Source: Chryseobacterium defluvii
GTDB taxonomy: Bacteria; Bacteroidota; Bacteroidia; Flavobacteriales; Weeksellaceae
Length of the DNA stretch: 64,000 bases
NCBI RefSeq assembly: GCF_014204415.1
Contig: NZ_JACHLE010000008.1
Coordinates: forward strand, 1 to 64,000
Reading direction: 5' to 3'
In this document: one piece after another, positions 34,632 through 42,970 of the stretch
Layout of the letters: each line of letters starts with the position of its first letter
Position numbering within the stretch: the first letter of the stretch is position 1
Made by a program: the position numbers and the translations under genes
Notes under the pieces: generated by a model
Told to the model about the DNA's origin: nothing
The model's database searches: none
The model's input: the letters and a program-made list of their open reading frames with translations, nothing else

Positions 34632-35245
34632 TGTCCAGTATATCGAAAAATATTTTTATTGGTTTTGCTATTGCAGGAGGTGTTTTTATTGTTGGATGCA
34701 TTATTTTTGCGCTCATGATTTTTTCTGCTTTTGGAGGTTTTGATAAAAGTTATTCTATTGATGAGCTTAAGGAAGAATATCTTGTTAATGAAAAGGAAAT
34801 TGATAAGCTGATTCAATACTATTACAGTATTAAACCTACCGGCAAAATAGTTGAAATAGAGTTTAAGGATGATACAGTTTTGGAAAGACTGAGAATAGCT
34901 CCTGATGATGCAACCGGAAAGATTTATCAGCAATGGGATGTTAATGTTGAAAATTTAACAAAGCCCGAACTTAAAAAAGATTTAGGGTGGAGTAAGGAGG
35001 AGATTAAAATGCTGAAAGAGAAACTTGATCAAGCAGATTGTATTTCTATAGAAGATGGGGAACCGGTGAAAGTTGGATTCAAAAGAAGCGGATTAGGCAT
35101 GCTTTCTTTTAATGTATTTCAGAAAAAAGAAACAGATAGAAGCGATTTTAATGATGGATGCCAGTATATCTTGGTCAATAATAAATTAGCGTTGGAATAT
35201 GGAGGAGGTGCCGTGGGACCACAATGTTTTCCTCACAAACAATAA
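34631..35245 (+). CDS. Membrane-anchored unknown protein
   Basis: 204 residues with one N-terminal membrane helix (about 10-35) and a soluble remainder. The C-terminal part, with SKEEIKMLKEKLDQADCISI and the end GGGAVGPQCFP, may lie outside the membrane. I recognise no domain. It begins at the last base of the previous gene's stop and its own stop shares a base with the regulator's ATG (TAATG), so it is tightly coupled between the two. Confidence 0.8.
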   Translation: MSSISKNIFIGFAIAGGVFIVGCIIFALMIFSAFGGFDKSYSIDELKEEYLVNEKEIDKLIQYYYSIKPTGKIVEIEFKDDTVLERLRIAPDDATGKIYQQWDVNVENLTKPELKKDLGWSKEEIKMLKEKLDQADCISIEDGEPVKVGFKRSGLGMLSFNVFQKKETDRSDFNDGCQYILVNNKLALEYGGGAVGPQCFPHKQ

Positions 35246-35541
35246 TGAAAATGATAAAAATAAATCAACTCAACAAAGAATTCGAAAGCCGTGTAAGATT
35301 GGGCATTATGTCCGTTCTTATGGTCAACGATTGGGTTGATTTCTCAGAGATGAAAGGGCTGCTGGAAATTACGGACGGTAATCTCGCCAGTCACAGCAAT
35401 GCTTTGGAAAAAGCAGGATATATTGAAGTAAAAAAAGAGTTTGTAGGAAAGAAGCCGAAAACTTCTTACAGAGTAACCCAAAGCGGAAGAGAGGCCTTTA
35501 CGGAGCATTTGAATGCTCTTGAAAAATTAATAGGAAAATAA
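35245..35541 (+). CDS. Small winged-helix regulator (HTH_34 type)
   Basis: The start is the ATG overlapping the previous stop, and another Met lies two codons later. The protein has 98 residues: a single winged helix with RVRLGIMSVLMVNDWVDFSE, recognition-helix region GNLASHSNALEKAGYIEV and a wing KKPKTSYRVTQSGREAF. This is the transcriptional regulator type found with membrane genes in Bacteroidota. It lies between two identical palindromes (33990 and 35565), so autoregulation of its own operon and control of the next gene are likely. Confidence 0.9.
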   Translation: MKMIKINQLNKEFESRVRLGIMSVLMVNDWVDFSEMKGLLEITDGNLASHSNALEKAGYIEVKKEFVGKKPKTSYRVTQSGREAFTEHLNALEKLIGK

Positions 35542-35564
35542 GATTAAATTTTTTTTGACTTTAA

Positions 35565-35581
35565 ACTTTGTATTTCAAAGT
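35565..35581. promoter_or_regulatory. Operator candidate 2 (identical to candidate 1)
   Basis: ACTTTG-TATTT-CAAAGT repeats the 17-mer at 33990-34006, as does the CTTTATA just downstream. Its left arm forms part of a -7-like AAACTTTG. It lies 31-47 bases before the ATG of the next gene. Confidence 0.65.
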
Positions 35582-35611
35582 ACTTTATAAATAATAATTA
35601 AAATATATATC

Positions 35612-35899
35612 ATGACAGCACAGCAAAAAACAAAAATCATTTATGCAATTCCGGCTTTATTACTTGGAGCAGCTTTTTTAGGAAACTTGTTTATAGAAGG
35701 ATTTAACTGGTCTTTTGTCGATTTCATGGGAGCAGGACTTCTGTTGTTTGGTACAGCTTTTCTCATCACGATGATCGTTAATAGCAAAAGATCCTTACAA
35801 AATAAGATCCTGATCAGCGGGATCATTATTTTAATTCTGGTCCTCGTCTGGATGGAGCTGGCGGTAGGGATATTTGGAAGCCCGTTTGCAGGGAGTTAG
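35612..35899 (+). CDS. Small inner membrane protein
   Basis: 95 residues with three hydrophobic segments (about 10-25, 35-55, 70-92), connected by short charged loops (NSKRSLQNK). No family is recognised beyond a small membrane protein typical of this gene group. It is the first gene after the second palindrome and probably under control of the winged-helix regulator. Later genes follow within 20-35 bases. Confidence 0.8.
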   Translation: MTAQQKTKIIYAIPALLLGAAFLGNLFIEGFNWSFVDFMGAGLLLFGTAFLITMIVNSKRSLQNKILISGIIILILVLVWMELAVGIFGSPFAGS

Positions 35900-35932
35900 G
35901 CGGAAAATAACGATCAATAAGAATTTATTAAA

Positions 35933-36220
35933 ATGAAAGACTCAACAATCATGCACATAGGAAAATTCACTTTCGGAATTTCATTCCTGTTGGGAAATAT
36001 CTGCTTTTTCGGATTTTTCTTAGGCAGAATATATGAGTTTGCCATACTGGGTGCATTATTGCTGGTATATGGAGGAATACTCAATGCATTAATATTCTTC
36101 TATCTGCTTATTTATGGCTCTTATCATGAAACACAGTTTAAAGTGTGTTTCAGATCGGCTGTGATCATCCTGATCAATATCCCCGTCATATTTCTATACA
36201 GCTTATTAATTGGATTATAA
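35933..36220 (+). CDS. Small membrane protein, paralogue A
   Basis: 95 residues with three hydrophobic stretches. It resembles the protein at 36736-37029: both have GK(F/Y)xF near the start, SFLLG in the first helix and INIP or MNIP before the last helix. The pair brackets a Coq4-like gene, which suggests duplication within the operon. Function unknown. Confidence 0.78.
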   Translation: MKDSTIMHIGKFTFGISFLLGNICFFGFFLGRIYEFAILGALLLVYGGILNALIFFYLLIYGSYHETQFKVCFRSAVIILINIPVIFLYSLLIGL

Positions 36221-36238
36221 ACTATAAAAAAATAAATT

Positions 36239-36724
36239 ATGAAAAAACAGCGTGTCCGCTTTTTGCTTTTCGTGTACGATCACACTCAGAAATTATACAG
36301 GAAATACTTTAAAAAGAAAAAAAGACAATGGCAATTCAATGAAAAACAGTTGCTGGAATTTCAGGAAGACTCATTAGGGAGAAAACTTGGAGAATTCTAT
36401 AAAAAACATGGTTTCACGATGATCCCGAAAATGGAAAACCATGATGTACATCACCTGATCACGGGCTGCGGAACCAATTTCGAGGATGAGATCGCTATGC
36501 AGTTCCTGCTTCTCGGGAACGGAAAAGCAAACGCCCATTTGCTGGCAGCCATAGGACTGGGAACACTGATTCTGCCGGAATATCTGGGATTGTACATAAA
36601 AGCCTATAAAAAAGGGCAGAAGATGAGGCCCTTCCATAACTGGGATTTCGAAGCTTTGCTGTGGCAGAATTTTGAGCATTTGAAAGATTTTATCCAGCAG
36701 AAGAATACACAGGTATTTTATTAA
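36239..36724 (+). CDS. Coq4-like protein
   Basis: 161 residues. The key segment is NHDVHHLITGCGTNFEDEIAM: HDxxH followed after 11 residues by Glu, the metal-binding motif of the Coq4 family. Upstream LGEFYKKHGF and the helical tail also fit. Coq4 acts in ubiquinone synthesis, whereas flavobacteria use menaquinone, so the role here must differ or be a general prenyl-ring or lipid-binding one. It lies in an operon of small membrane proteins. Confidence 0.82.
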   Translation: MKKQRVRFLLFVYDHTQKLYRKYFKKKKRQWQFNEKQLLEFQEDSLGRKLGEFYKKHGFTMIPKMENHDVHHLITGCGTNFEDEIAMQFLLLGNGKANAHLLAAIGLGTLILPEYLGLYIKAYKKGQKMRPFHNWDFEALLWQNFEHLKDFIQQKNTQVFY

Positions 36725-36735
36725 TAATTATTCCG

Positions 36736-37029
36736 ATGAAAAAAATCAAATTCAGTTTTGCAGGGAAATATGCTTTTTTTCTTTCCTTTCTGTTGGGAAC
36801 CCTGCTTCTGGCAGGATATATTCTCACAAGGCGTACATCATTTGTGGAAATAGGTTTCATATATGTGATATCGGCTTTTTTTATCAATATCCCGATATTC
36901 CTGAATGAGCTTCTGGAGTACCTTAAAGATATCGCAAGTAATAAAGCCAACGGAAATTCAGCTTTTCTTATTCTGATGAATATTCCTATAGCCATACTAT
37001 ACTTTTTCCTGTTTCTTAATTTTTTTTAA
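36736..37029 (+). CDS. Small membrane protein, paralogue B
   Basis: 97 residues, about three membrane helices, start KKIKFSFAGKYAFFLSFLLG. It is related to the protein at 35933-36220 (shared SFLLG and NIP positions). It begins 11 bases after the Coq4-like gene. Function unknown. Confidence 0.75.
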   Translation: MKKIKFSFAGKYAFFLSFLLGTLLLAGYILTRRTSFVEIGFIYVISAFFINIPIFLNELLEYLKDIASNKANGNSAFLILMNIPIAILYFFLFLNFF

Positions 37030-37046
37030 TCATTTAATCTTCAAAC

Positions 37047-38417
37047 ATGAAAACACATCATTATATATTTCTTACAACCGCTTTGTTTGTCATATTGTTT
37101 TACAATGAGAATATAGGGCTTAATCTTGGAATTCTGGGCATTATCTATGCTTTGCTTACCTTTTACAGGACACCGGGAAAAAATAGGACAGGAATATTCC
37201 TTTTTTTATTTGTAACAAGCATACTTTCCGGTATAGCCTTTGCCTGGTATGGGGATTTCCCTTCCTTCTTAGCGGTTGTAAGTTCACTTTTACTCCTATC
37301 TTACAGATCCAAAAACAGGAGAATGAAAATACTTCTGCTCATTCCGGTTTTCATACTCAATTGTTTTACGTTTATCTGCAGATTTTTCAGCTTTGATGAT
37401 TGGCTGCCCAAAAGAAATGTCTCAGGATTGTGGCAGAAAATATTGGCTTTTGTGCTGATCCCGCTATTTCTTCTGGCCGTTTTCTTTGGAATTTATTCCT
37501 TAGGAAGTGATCATTTCGCCAATTTCTTTGCGAATATTGAGCTGGATATTAATGTATGGCAATTATTATGTATAACAGTTCTGGGATTCTTCATAGCCTT
37601 TAATTTCTGGAACTATATTGTTGAAAAATACATCTATAAATACAACCATATTTTGGACAATGATTTCAGTAATAAAAACAAGGTTCTGAAATCAACCTAT
37701 TCCTTCCTCGATCTTGATGCGGAAAGAATGAGCGGGATGATCTCTTTCTTTGTACTGAACATCTTATTGATTTTCTTTATTGTTACATATAACTATGAAC
37801 AGTTTTATGAAGCAGTTAAGACTCCGGCTCAGCTTTCAGATGAAACCCATGAAAGGGTGATAGCGGTCATCATGTCCATCGTGATGTCAATTTTTGTGAT
37901 CATGTTCTACTTCAAGTCGAGTTTCAATTTTGATCCAAAAGCAGGATTAATGAAGGTTCTGGCCAAAATATGGATCGTCCTTAATGCTGTTCTTATTCTT
38001 TCAGCAGCCGTAAAAAACTCAGAATATATTATCAATTACGGATTTACCTATAAAAGACTGGGAGTATATGCATTTTTACTTTTATCATTAATTGGCCTGG
38101 CGGCTACTTTTATCAAAATTCAGCAGCAGAAAACCAATGCTTTCCTGTTCAATACCATGACCTGGTACTTGTATGGAACTATTTTGGTTTGCAGCTATAT
38201 CAATTGGGGCGGATTCGTCACATCCCAGAACATGAAACGTAAAGATTTCGTATTGGATTATCATAAAAGGGAAATACACATCAATGAAAAACTACTTCTG
38301 AACTATGCAAGGGAAAAAAAGGATGAAAAGCTTGAAAAAGAAATCCTGGATAAAGTGAAAATTCAGCAGAATGAAAGCTTCCTTTCTAAAATAGGATATT
38401 ACCAAACCATTAAATAA
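37047..38417 (+). CDS. DUF4173-type polytopic membrane protein
   Basis: 456 residues with about eleven or twelve hydrophobic segments and a hydrophilic C-terminal tail of about 60 residues rich in Lys/Glu. The segment IINYGFTYKRLGVYAF near residue 330 matches the conserved YG(L/F)T-x-(K/R)RLG element of DUF4153/DUF4173 proteins. No enzyme activity is known for the family. It is the largest gene of the group and follows 17 bases after the preceding one. Confidence 0.85.
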   Translation: MKTHHYIFLTTALFVILFYNENIGLNLGILGIIYALLTFYRTPGKNRTGIFLFLFVTSILSGIAFAWYGDFPSFLAVVSSLLLLSYRSKNRRMKILLLIPVFILNCFTFICRFFSFDDWLPKRNVSGLWQKILAFVLIPLFLLAVFFGIYSLGSDHFANFFANIELDINVWQLLCITVLGFFIAFNFWNYIVEKYIYKYNHILDNDFSNKNKVLKSTYSFLDLDAERMSGMISFFVLNILLIFFIVTYNYEQFYEAVKTPAQLSDETHERVIAVIMSIVMSIFVIMFYFKSSFNFDPKAGLMKVLAKIWIVLNAVLILSAAVKNSEYIINYGFTYKRLGVYAFLLLSLIGLAATFIKIQQQKTNAFLFNTMTWYLYGTILVCSYINWGGFVTSQNMKRKDFVLDYHKREIHINEKLLLNYAREKKDEKLEKEILDKVKIQQNESFLSKIGYYQTIK

Positions 38418-38429
38418 CATCCTTTTAAA

Positions 38430-39113
38430 ATGATCAATAAACTGATAAAACATCAGCGGTTTGAAATGACTCTGCTGTTACTGCTGATGACCCTGTTCTG
38501 TTTCAGCCTTTCCGTAGTTCGGTATTATGTGAGTGAAACAAAAGTATTTTTCTTTCTGAACTGGAATTTATTTCTGGCCTGGATTCCTTTGATCATCACT
38601 TCACTTGCTATGGTCTTTAATATAAAAAGCAGAATATTACTGATGCTTATGATTACGGTATGGATCTTGTTTTTTCCCAATTCGCCTTATATACTTACAG
38701 ATCTTTTCCATCTGAGAATCAGGAGCAGAATACCGGTCTGGTACGACCTTATTGTTATTCTTTCCTACGCATGGACGGGACTGATATGTGGGTTTATAAG
38801 CCTGAATGATATTGAAAGAATGCTTTCTGCCTATTTTAAAAAACCTGTTATCAGCGTTATTGTTGTTTTCTTCCTGTTCTTAAGCAGTTTTGGGGTGTAT
38901 CTCGGAAGATTTTTGAGGTGGAACAGCTGGGATATTTTAAACAATCCTTTTGGCCTGTTCAATGATATCGTTGTACGATTCATTTATCCTTTGGAATATA
39001 CAAAAACATGGGGCGTGACTTTACTGATGGGAATTATGCTTAATTTCATGTACTTTATGGTGAAGCTTTTCAGAAAAGAGAACCGGATAGTTACCCGTAC
39101 AGATATGATTTAG
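38430..39113 (+). CDS. DUF1361 membrane protein
   Basis: 227 residues, about six membrane helices. The family signature is clear: FPNSPYILTDLFHL in the middle and LGRFLRWNSWDILNNPFGL further on. DUF1361 proteins have no known function. It starts 12 bases after the DUF4173 gene and is the last of the tightly spaced genes in this group. Confidence 0.88.
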   Translation: MINKLIKHQRFEMTLLLLLMTLFCFSLSVVRYYVSETKVFFFLNWNLFLAWIPLIITSLAMVFNIKSRILLMLMITVWILFFPNSPYILTDLFHLRIRSRIPVWYDLIVILSYAWTGLICGFISLNDIERMLSAYFKKPVISVIVVFFLFLSSFGVYLGRFLRWNSWDILNNPFGLFNDIVVRFIYPLEYTKTWGVTLLMGIMLNFMYFMVKLFRKENRIVTRTDMI

Positions 39114-39171
39114 AAATTCTCAGGAACTTTCTGGAACAATTTTAGCATGCCATTATTCAAATTTAATTTAT

Positions 39172-39711
39172 ATGAAAAAGTCCTTGTTGCTGATCCCATT
39201 GATCATGATGGCCTGTAAAAAAGACCCAAATAATTTGGAAACTGTCAATAAAGATTCAATGGCAGTTGCAGAACAACCGGCTCCCGGATCTCAGATGGAT
39301 TCTGCTGCTGTAAGAGAAAAAGATTCCATCATCAATAATGCTCCCGTGACGAAGGAAGTTTTGCGGCAGGGAGTGATGAGAACAGAAAAAAACGGACAGA
39401 TCATAAGAACGGCAGATGCTTCACAGCTTCCGTTTACCTTAGGAGAAGAATTTACCAAAGAAGGGCAGGAGCTGATATTGAAGCTGACTCATTACGAAAA
39501 GCCGGAAATTAAAGCTAAAATTTCAACAAATGAAAAAGATTTTAATATCCGTTTCAACCAGATAAAATTGCCGAACGGTGATTATGACGGCCCGTTCGGA
39601 AGAGAAATTTCTCATGAAATATCAGGAAAAGGAGAAGTATGGCTCATTATCGGGAAAAGCAATATGGCTTCCGGAAATACAAAAGGAAGCTTTACGGTAA
39701 GTGTAGAGTAG
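39172..39711 (+). CDS. Unknown lipoprotein
   Basis: 179 residues with a short lipoprotein signal (KKSLLLIPLIMMAC) followed by an acidic, Asp/Ser/Pro-rich linker. A beta-rich domain (about 75-179) includes GEVWLIIGKSNMASGNTKGSF. No named domain is recognised. It is 58 bases from the DUF1361 gene and may have its own start. Confidence 0.75.
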   Translation: MKKSLLLIPLIMMACKKDPNNLETVNKDSMAVAEQPAPGSQMDSAAVREKDSIINNAPVTKEVLRQGVMRTEKNGQIIRTADASQLPFTLGEEFTKEGQELILKLTHYEKPEIKAKISTNEKDFNIRFNQIKLPNGDYDGPFGREISHEISGKGEVWLIIGKSNMASGNTKGSFTVSVE

Positions 39712-39738
39712 GTTCTTCCAATTTGGTACAATTTATGC

Positions 39739-39757
39739 AAACTACATTTCAAAGTTT
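39739..39757. promoter_or_regulatory. Weak third copy of the CAAAGT half-site
   Basis: AAACTACATTTCAAAGTTT keeps the right half ATTTCAAAGT of the palindromes at 33990 and 35565 but not the left half. It lies seven bases before the ATG at 39764. It may be a weak site or coincidence. Confidence 0.25.
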
Positions 39758-39763
39758 ACGATT

Positions 39764-40276
39764 ATGAAAAATCTTTTTTTAACAGCAGTAGTGGCTTCGG
39801 CTGCACTTGTGAGCTGTGGAACGGTTCAGTCGTTGGTTCAGAATACATTTCCTTATACAGCCAATGTTTTGGTTTCCACGGGAGTTCCTGCCAATCAGGA
39901 AGTTTCCTCTACCGCAACAGCTTCCAACGTACAAAGCTGGTTTGGAGGTAATAATAATGCAAAGATCAAAGACGTAAGGATTTCTGATGCAAAAGTTTCC
40001 GTAGTATCTCCGGCAGGCGGAAATCTGAGTGCCCTGAAATCCGTAAAAGTATACATTTCCTCCAGCGGAACAGGAGAAAAGCTTGTGGCATCCCGTTCAG
40101 ATATTTCCACCACTTCCTCAAGCCTGAATCTGGATCTTAATGACAGCGGATTTTTAGATAGCGTGGTGAAAAGCACCGGGCTTACCGTAAGAACCGTTTA
40201 TGAGCTGAAAAACCAGACAAGTTCGGATATGAACTTAAGAATAGCACTTAATTTTAGCAGTATCCCTGCGAACTAG
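39764..40276 (+). CDS. Unknown lipoprotein, Ser-rich
   Basis: 170 residues. The signal MKNLFLTAVVASAALVSCG has a good lipobox. The mature protein is rich in Ser, Val and Thr, with strand-like repeats (VKVYISSSGTGEKLVASRSD, LNLDLNDSGF) that suggest a beta-sandwich. No family is recognised. It is followed by a strong terminator. Confidence 0.78.
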   Translation: MKNLFLTAVVASAALVSCGTVQSLVQNTFPYTANVLVSTGVPANQEVSSTATASNVQSWFGGNNNAKIKDVRISDAKVSVVSPAGGNLSALKSVKVYISSSGTGEKLVASRSDISTTSSSLNLDLNDSGFLDSVVKSTGLTVRTVYELKNQTSSDMNLRIALNFSSIPAN

Positions 40277-40296
40277 TTTATAATACATTCACTTTA

Positions 40297-40328
40297 AAAA
40301 TGCCTTTCAAAAATTTGAAAGGCATTTT
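40297..40328. terminator. Bidirectional terminator
   Basis: AAAATGCCTTTCAAA and its complement TTTGAAAGGCATTTT form a near-perfect stem between the convergent lipoprotein and serine hydrolase genes. T- and A-runs are built into the stem ends. Confidence 0.8.
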
Positions 40329-40330
40329 AG

Positions 40331-41458
40331 TTAATCGATATATTTCATCTTCAGTAATATCCTGCGGATGGGCCCGGTGATAAATTTATTATTATTGGTA
40401 ACCCAGATGATCGAAATATCTTTTTCAGGGATCATGATGAGGTGAGATTTGAAACCGCCCTGATCTCCCGCATGTTCAATTACCCTGACCTGTTCTTCGG
40501 TTCTATAATTGTACCAGAAGCCATTATGCACAAACCATACACCAGAATGGAACATGGGATTTTCATCTTTCCAATTTTCAGGTGTATGTATCGTTTTTGA
40601 TGACTGAATATCAGCACAGCTGATAAATTTACATTCGTGGATAGCTCTAATATACTTTTTAAGATCTTCTACGGAACTCCACACGCCTCCGTTTCCTGCT
40701 GCCGTAAAAGTGGGGTATTCACCATAATCATATTCCTGATAGGTTCCATCCTTTAAAATATATCCGTGGGCAACATTTTTTTCGGGAGAAGATCCGTCGG
40801 TTATGGTACTGTTTTTCATTCCGGCAGGCCTGAAAATATTTTTTCGGATGAAATGCTGCCATTTCATTTTACCTGCTTTTTCTATGATCAGGGCTAATCC
40901 GTTATAGGCCGGATTGGAATAATTCCATTTTGATCCCGGCTCGAATTCCAGCGAATCTGTTGAGAGCAAAGGCCTGAAATTCTCTTCATCTTTAGCAGTG
41001 AGGTAAAACAGGCTGTCTTTTTCCACCTGCCTGCTGTCCGGAAGGCCGGAAGTGTGTGTTAAAAGGTGCTGCAGCTTTATTTTAGAAGCGATCCCTTTAT
41101 TTTTGAAATCAGGAAAAAATTGTAAAAGATGGTCGTTCACAGAAAGCTTTCTTTTTTCCTGAAGAATTAAAATCCCGTAAGCCACAAAGGTTTTGGTAAC
41201 GGAACCCAGATTGGAGACTGTTTTGCTGGTGAATTTCTCCTTTGTCTTCAGATCAGCCAGTCCGAAAGACCTGTCATATAGAACCTTATTGCCCTGTTGG
41301 ATAAAAATACTTCCACCAGGCTCATTCTCACTGAATAATTCTGAGAAGGCAGAATCCAGTTTTGATTTTAAAATCTCATCGCTGCTTTGTCCCCAACAAG
41401 AAACAGAGAGGAGAAGCATGAATATAATCGCCGGAAAAATTTTCAATCGAATATCCAT
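40331..41458 (-). CDS. Secreted serine hydrolase (class C beta-lactamase fold)
   Basis: 375 residues with a signal peptide ending near SVSCWGQ. The family triad of motifs is present: nucleophile SVTK in NLGSVTKTFVAYG, YSN in KWNYSNPAYNGLALI and HAG in VIEHAGDQGGFKSH. These enzymes include DD-peptidases, esterases and beta-lactamases. Nothing nearby (no regulator of ampR type) points to resistance, so a peptidase or esterase role is more likely. It is nine bases downstream of dtd. Confidence 0.88.
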   Translation of the reverse strand: MDIRLKIFPAIIFMLLLSVSCWGQSSDEILKSKLDSAFSELFSENEPGGSIFIQQGNKVLYDRSFGLADLKTKEKFTSKTVSNLGSVTKTFVAYGILILQEKRKLSVNDHLLQFFPDFKNKGIASKIKLQHLLTHTSGLPDSRQVEKDSLFYLTAKDEENFRPLLSTDSLEFEPGSKWNYSNPAYNGLALIIEKAGKMKWQHFIRKNIFRPAGMKNSTITDGSSPEKNVAHGYILKDGTYQEYDYGEYPTFTAAGNGGVWSSVEDLKKYIRAIHECKFISCADIQSSKTIHTPENWKDENPMFHSGVWFVHNGFWYNYRTEEQVRVIEHAGDQGGFKSHLIMIPEKDISIIWVTNNNKFITGPIRRILLKMKYID

Positions 41459-41466
41459 AACAAGAA

Positions 41467-41916
41467 TTAATTTTTCGTAATGGAATCCATAACAATAGTA
41501 ACAGGGCCATCATTGATCAGCGAAACTTTCATATCCGCTCCAAAAATACCGCTTTCCGTTTTTAATCCGGATTTTGCTATTTCTTCCTTAAAATAGTCGA
41601 ACAGCGGGACAGCTTTAGCGGGCTTTGCCGCTTTTATGAAAGAGGGACGGTTTCCTTTTTTATAATCAGCGATCAAAGTAAACTGGCTGATGCACAGGAT
41701 CTCTCCGGAAATATCCTGCACGGAAAGATTGAGCTTTTCATCGGCATCGGCAAAGATCCTGAGGTTAAGAATTTTTTGGACAAGCCAGTCTGCATCTGTT
41801 CTCTCATCAGTTTCATCAATCCCGATCAAAAGCATTAAGCCTTTACTAATTTCCCCGACTGTTTTTCCATCAACTTTTACACTCGCTTCGGAAACTCTTT
41901 GTATTACTGCTTTCAT
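41467..41916 (-). CDS. dtd: D-aminoacyl-tRNA deacylase
   Basis: 149 residues, full length. It begins MKAVIQRVSEASVKVDGKTV and has the active-site segment CISQFTLIAD and the Gly-Pro motif in INDGPVTIVMD that excludes L-aminoacyl groups. It removes D-amino acids and glycine wrongly attached to tRNA. The spacing suggests co-transcription with the hydrolase gene. Confidence 0.96.
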   Translation of the reverse strand: MKAVIQRVSEASVKVDGKTVGEISKGLMLLIGIDETDERTDADWLVQKILNLRIFADADEKLNLSVQDISGEILCISQFTLIADYKKGNRPSFIKAAKPAKAVPLFDYFKEEIAKSGLKTESGIFGADMKVSLINDGPVTIVMDSITKN

Positions 41917-41917
41917 A

Positions 41918-42370
41918 CTAATAATATACGTTTAGGACTTTCCCTGCCGGATCATAATTATAAGTATAGGTTTTAGGAGGTACAGATGCCACAGCAGTAG
42001 GCTGCCCGGTAAGCAGGATCCATGTGGCATTATCTTTTGGGCAGATCACACTTATATTGTCTTTCACTTCAAGAGTGGTATTGTTGTCAGGGCAAATGTG
42101 GGGAGCATTCCTGTCGTATACTTTAAATGCTGTATCCGAGGCTCTTACGATAATAAGTCCTCTTGTTCCGGATTGCTGCTCATTCACATAGATCCATCCT
42201 CCTGCCTGGTTCAGGTTGTTATATGCCGGAAGATTGAGATTTAAAGTTACACTGATGGGATTGTCCGGAAAGCAGCTTACGGTATCTTCGCTGCTTCCAC
42301 AGGAGTTTATGGTTAAATTGCTGAATATCAATAAGGTGAAAATAGATAAGATTGAAAAAGTTTTTTTCAT
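41918..42370 (-). CDS. Lipoprotein with degenerate Rieske-like domain
   Basis: 150 residues with a lipoprotein signal (FSILSIFTLLIFSN... to SCGSSED). The middle has two Cys-containing loops, HICPDNNTTLEV and SVICPKDNATWIL, placed as the two cluster loops of Rieske proteins (CxH and CxxH). Here Asp stands where His would be (CPD and CPKD). It is therefore unlikely to hold a normal [2Fe-2S] Rieske centre. The stop is one base from the dtd start. Family placement is by eye and tentative. Confidence 0.65.
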   Translation of the reverse strand: MKKTFSILSIFTLLIFSNLTINSCGSSEDTVSCFPDNPISVTLNLNLPAYNNLNQAGGWIYVNEQQSGTRGLIIVRASDTAFKVYDRNAPHICPDNNTTLEVKDNISVICPKDNATWILLTGQPTAVASVPPKTYTYNYDPAGKVLNVYY

Positions 42371-42387
42371 TTCAATTTAAATTTTTA

Positions 42388-42395
42388 TATATTTG
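42388..42395 (+). promoter_or_regulatory. greA: -7 element in the greA leader
   Basis: TATATTTG is an exact TAnnTTTG. It lies about 85 bases upstream of greA, with start predicted near 42402, before the hairpin at 42429-42446. A second, weaker element (TAAATTTTG) lies just before the ATG. Confidence 0.5.
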
Positions 42396-42428
42396 TAAAA
42401 ATTAAACGATCAATACACGAAAACATTG

Positions 42429-42455
42429 TCCGACAAATGTCGGATTATTTTTTTA
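42429..42455 (+). terminator. Terminator-like hairpin in the greA leader
   Basis: TCCGACA-AA-TGTCGGA is a perfect 7-bp stem followed by TTATTTTTTT on the plus strand. The upstream genes are all on the minus strand, so the only RNA it could end is one started at the -7 element at 42388. It would release an RNA of about 50 bases. Confidence 0.6.
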
Positions 42456-42479
42456 TACTAAAACTAAATTTTGTAAATT

Positions 42480-42950
42480 ATGGCAAGCTACGTAACAAAG
42501 GAGGGATTAGAGAAAATGAAAGCTGAGCTGGAACAGTTGGAAACTGTGGAAAGACCAAAAATCACCCAGCAGATTGCAGAAGCAAGAGATAAAGGAGATT
42601 TATCTGAAAATGCGGAGTATGATGCTGCTAAAGAAGCTCAGGGAATGTTGGAAATGAGAATTTCTAAACTTAAAGATGCTATTTCCACTTCCAAGATCAT
42701 AGACGAAAGCCAATTAGATACTTCAAAAGTTTCCATTCTGACGACTGTAAGACTGAGAAACAATGGTACAAAGCAGGAACAGGTTTTTACATTGGTGCCG
42801 GATAACGAGAGTGACCTGAAGAGTGGTAAAATATCTGTCAATACCCCAATTGCAAAAGGTTTGCTAGGCAAGGCGGTAGGCGAAACAGCAGAAATTACCC
42901 TGCCGAATGGTAACAAACTGTCTTTTGAAGTTCTGGAAATTACTCTATAA
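42480..42950 (+). CDS. greA: Transcription elongation factor GreA
   Basis: 156 residues, full length. The N-terminal coiled-coil hairpin has the acidic tip in RDKGDLSENAEYDAAKEAQ, which reaches into RNA polymerase to trigger cleavage of backtracked RNA. The C-terminal domain ends VGETAEITLPNGNKLSFEV. It heads a plus-strand run with the HIT gene 20 bases later. The leader carries a possible attenuator. Confidence 0.97.
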   Translation: MASYVTKEGLEKMKAELEQLETVERPKITQQIAEARDKGDLSENAEYDAAKEAQGMLEMRISKLKDAISTSKIIDESQLDTSKVSILTTVRLRNNGTKQEQVFTLVPDNESDLKSGKISVNTPIAKGLLGKAVGETAEITLPNGNKLSFEVLEITL

Positions 42951-42970
42951 TAATTTATAAGTCAAAAGTA

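Noticed and set aside
40331..41458. Beta-lactamase resistance gene
   Set aside because: The motifs fit the wide serine hydrolase family; no regulator or mobile context suggests resistance.
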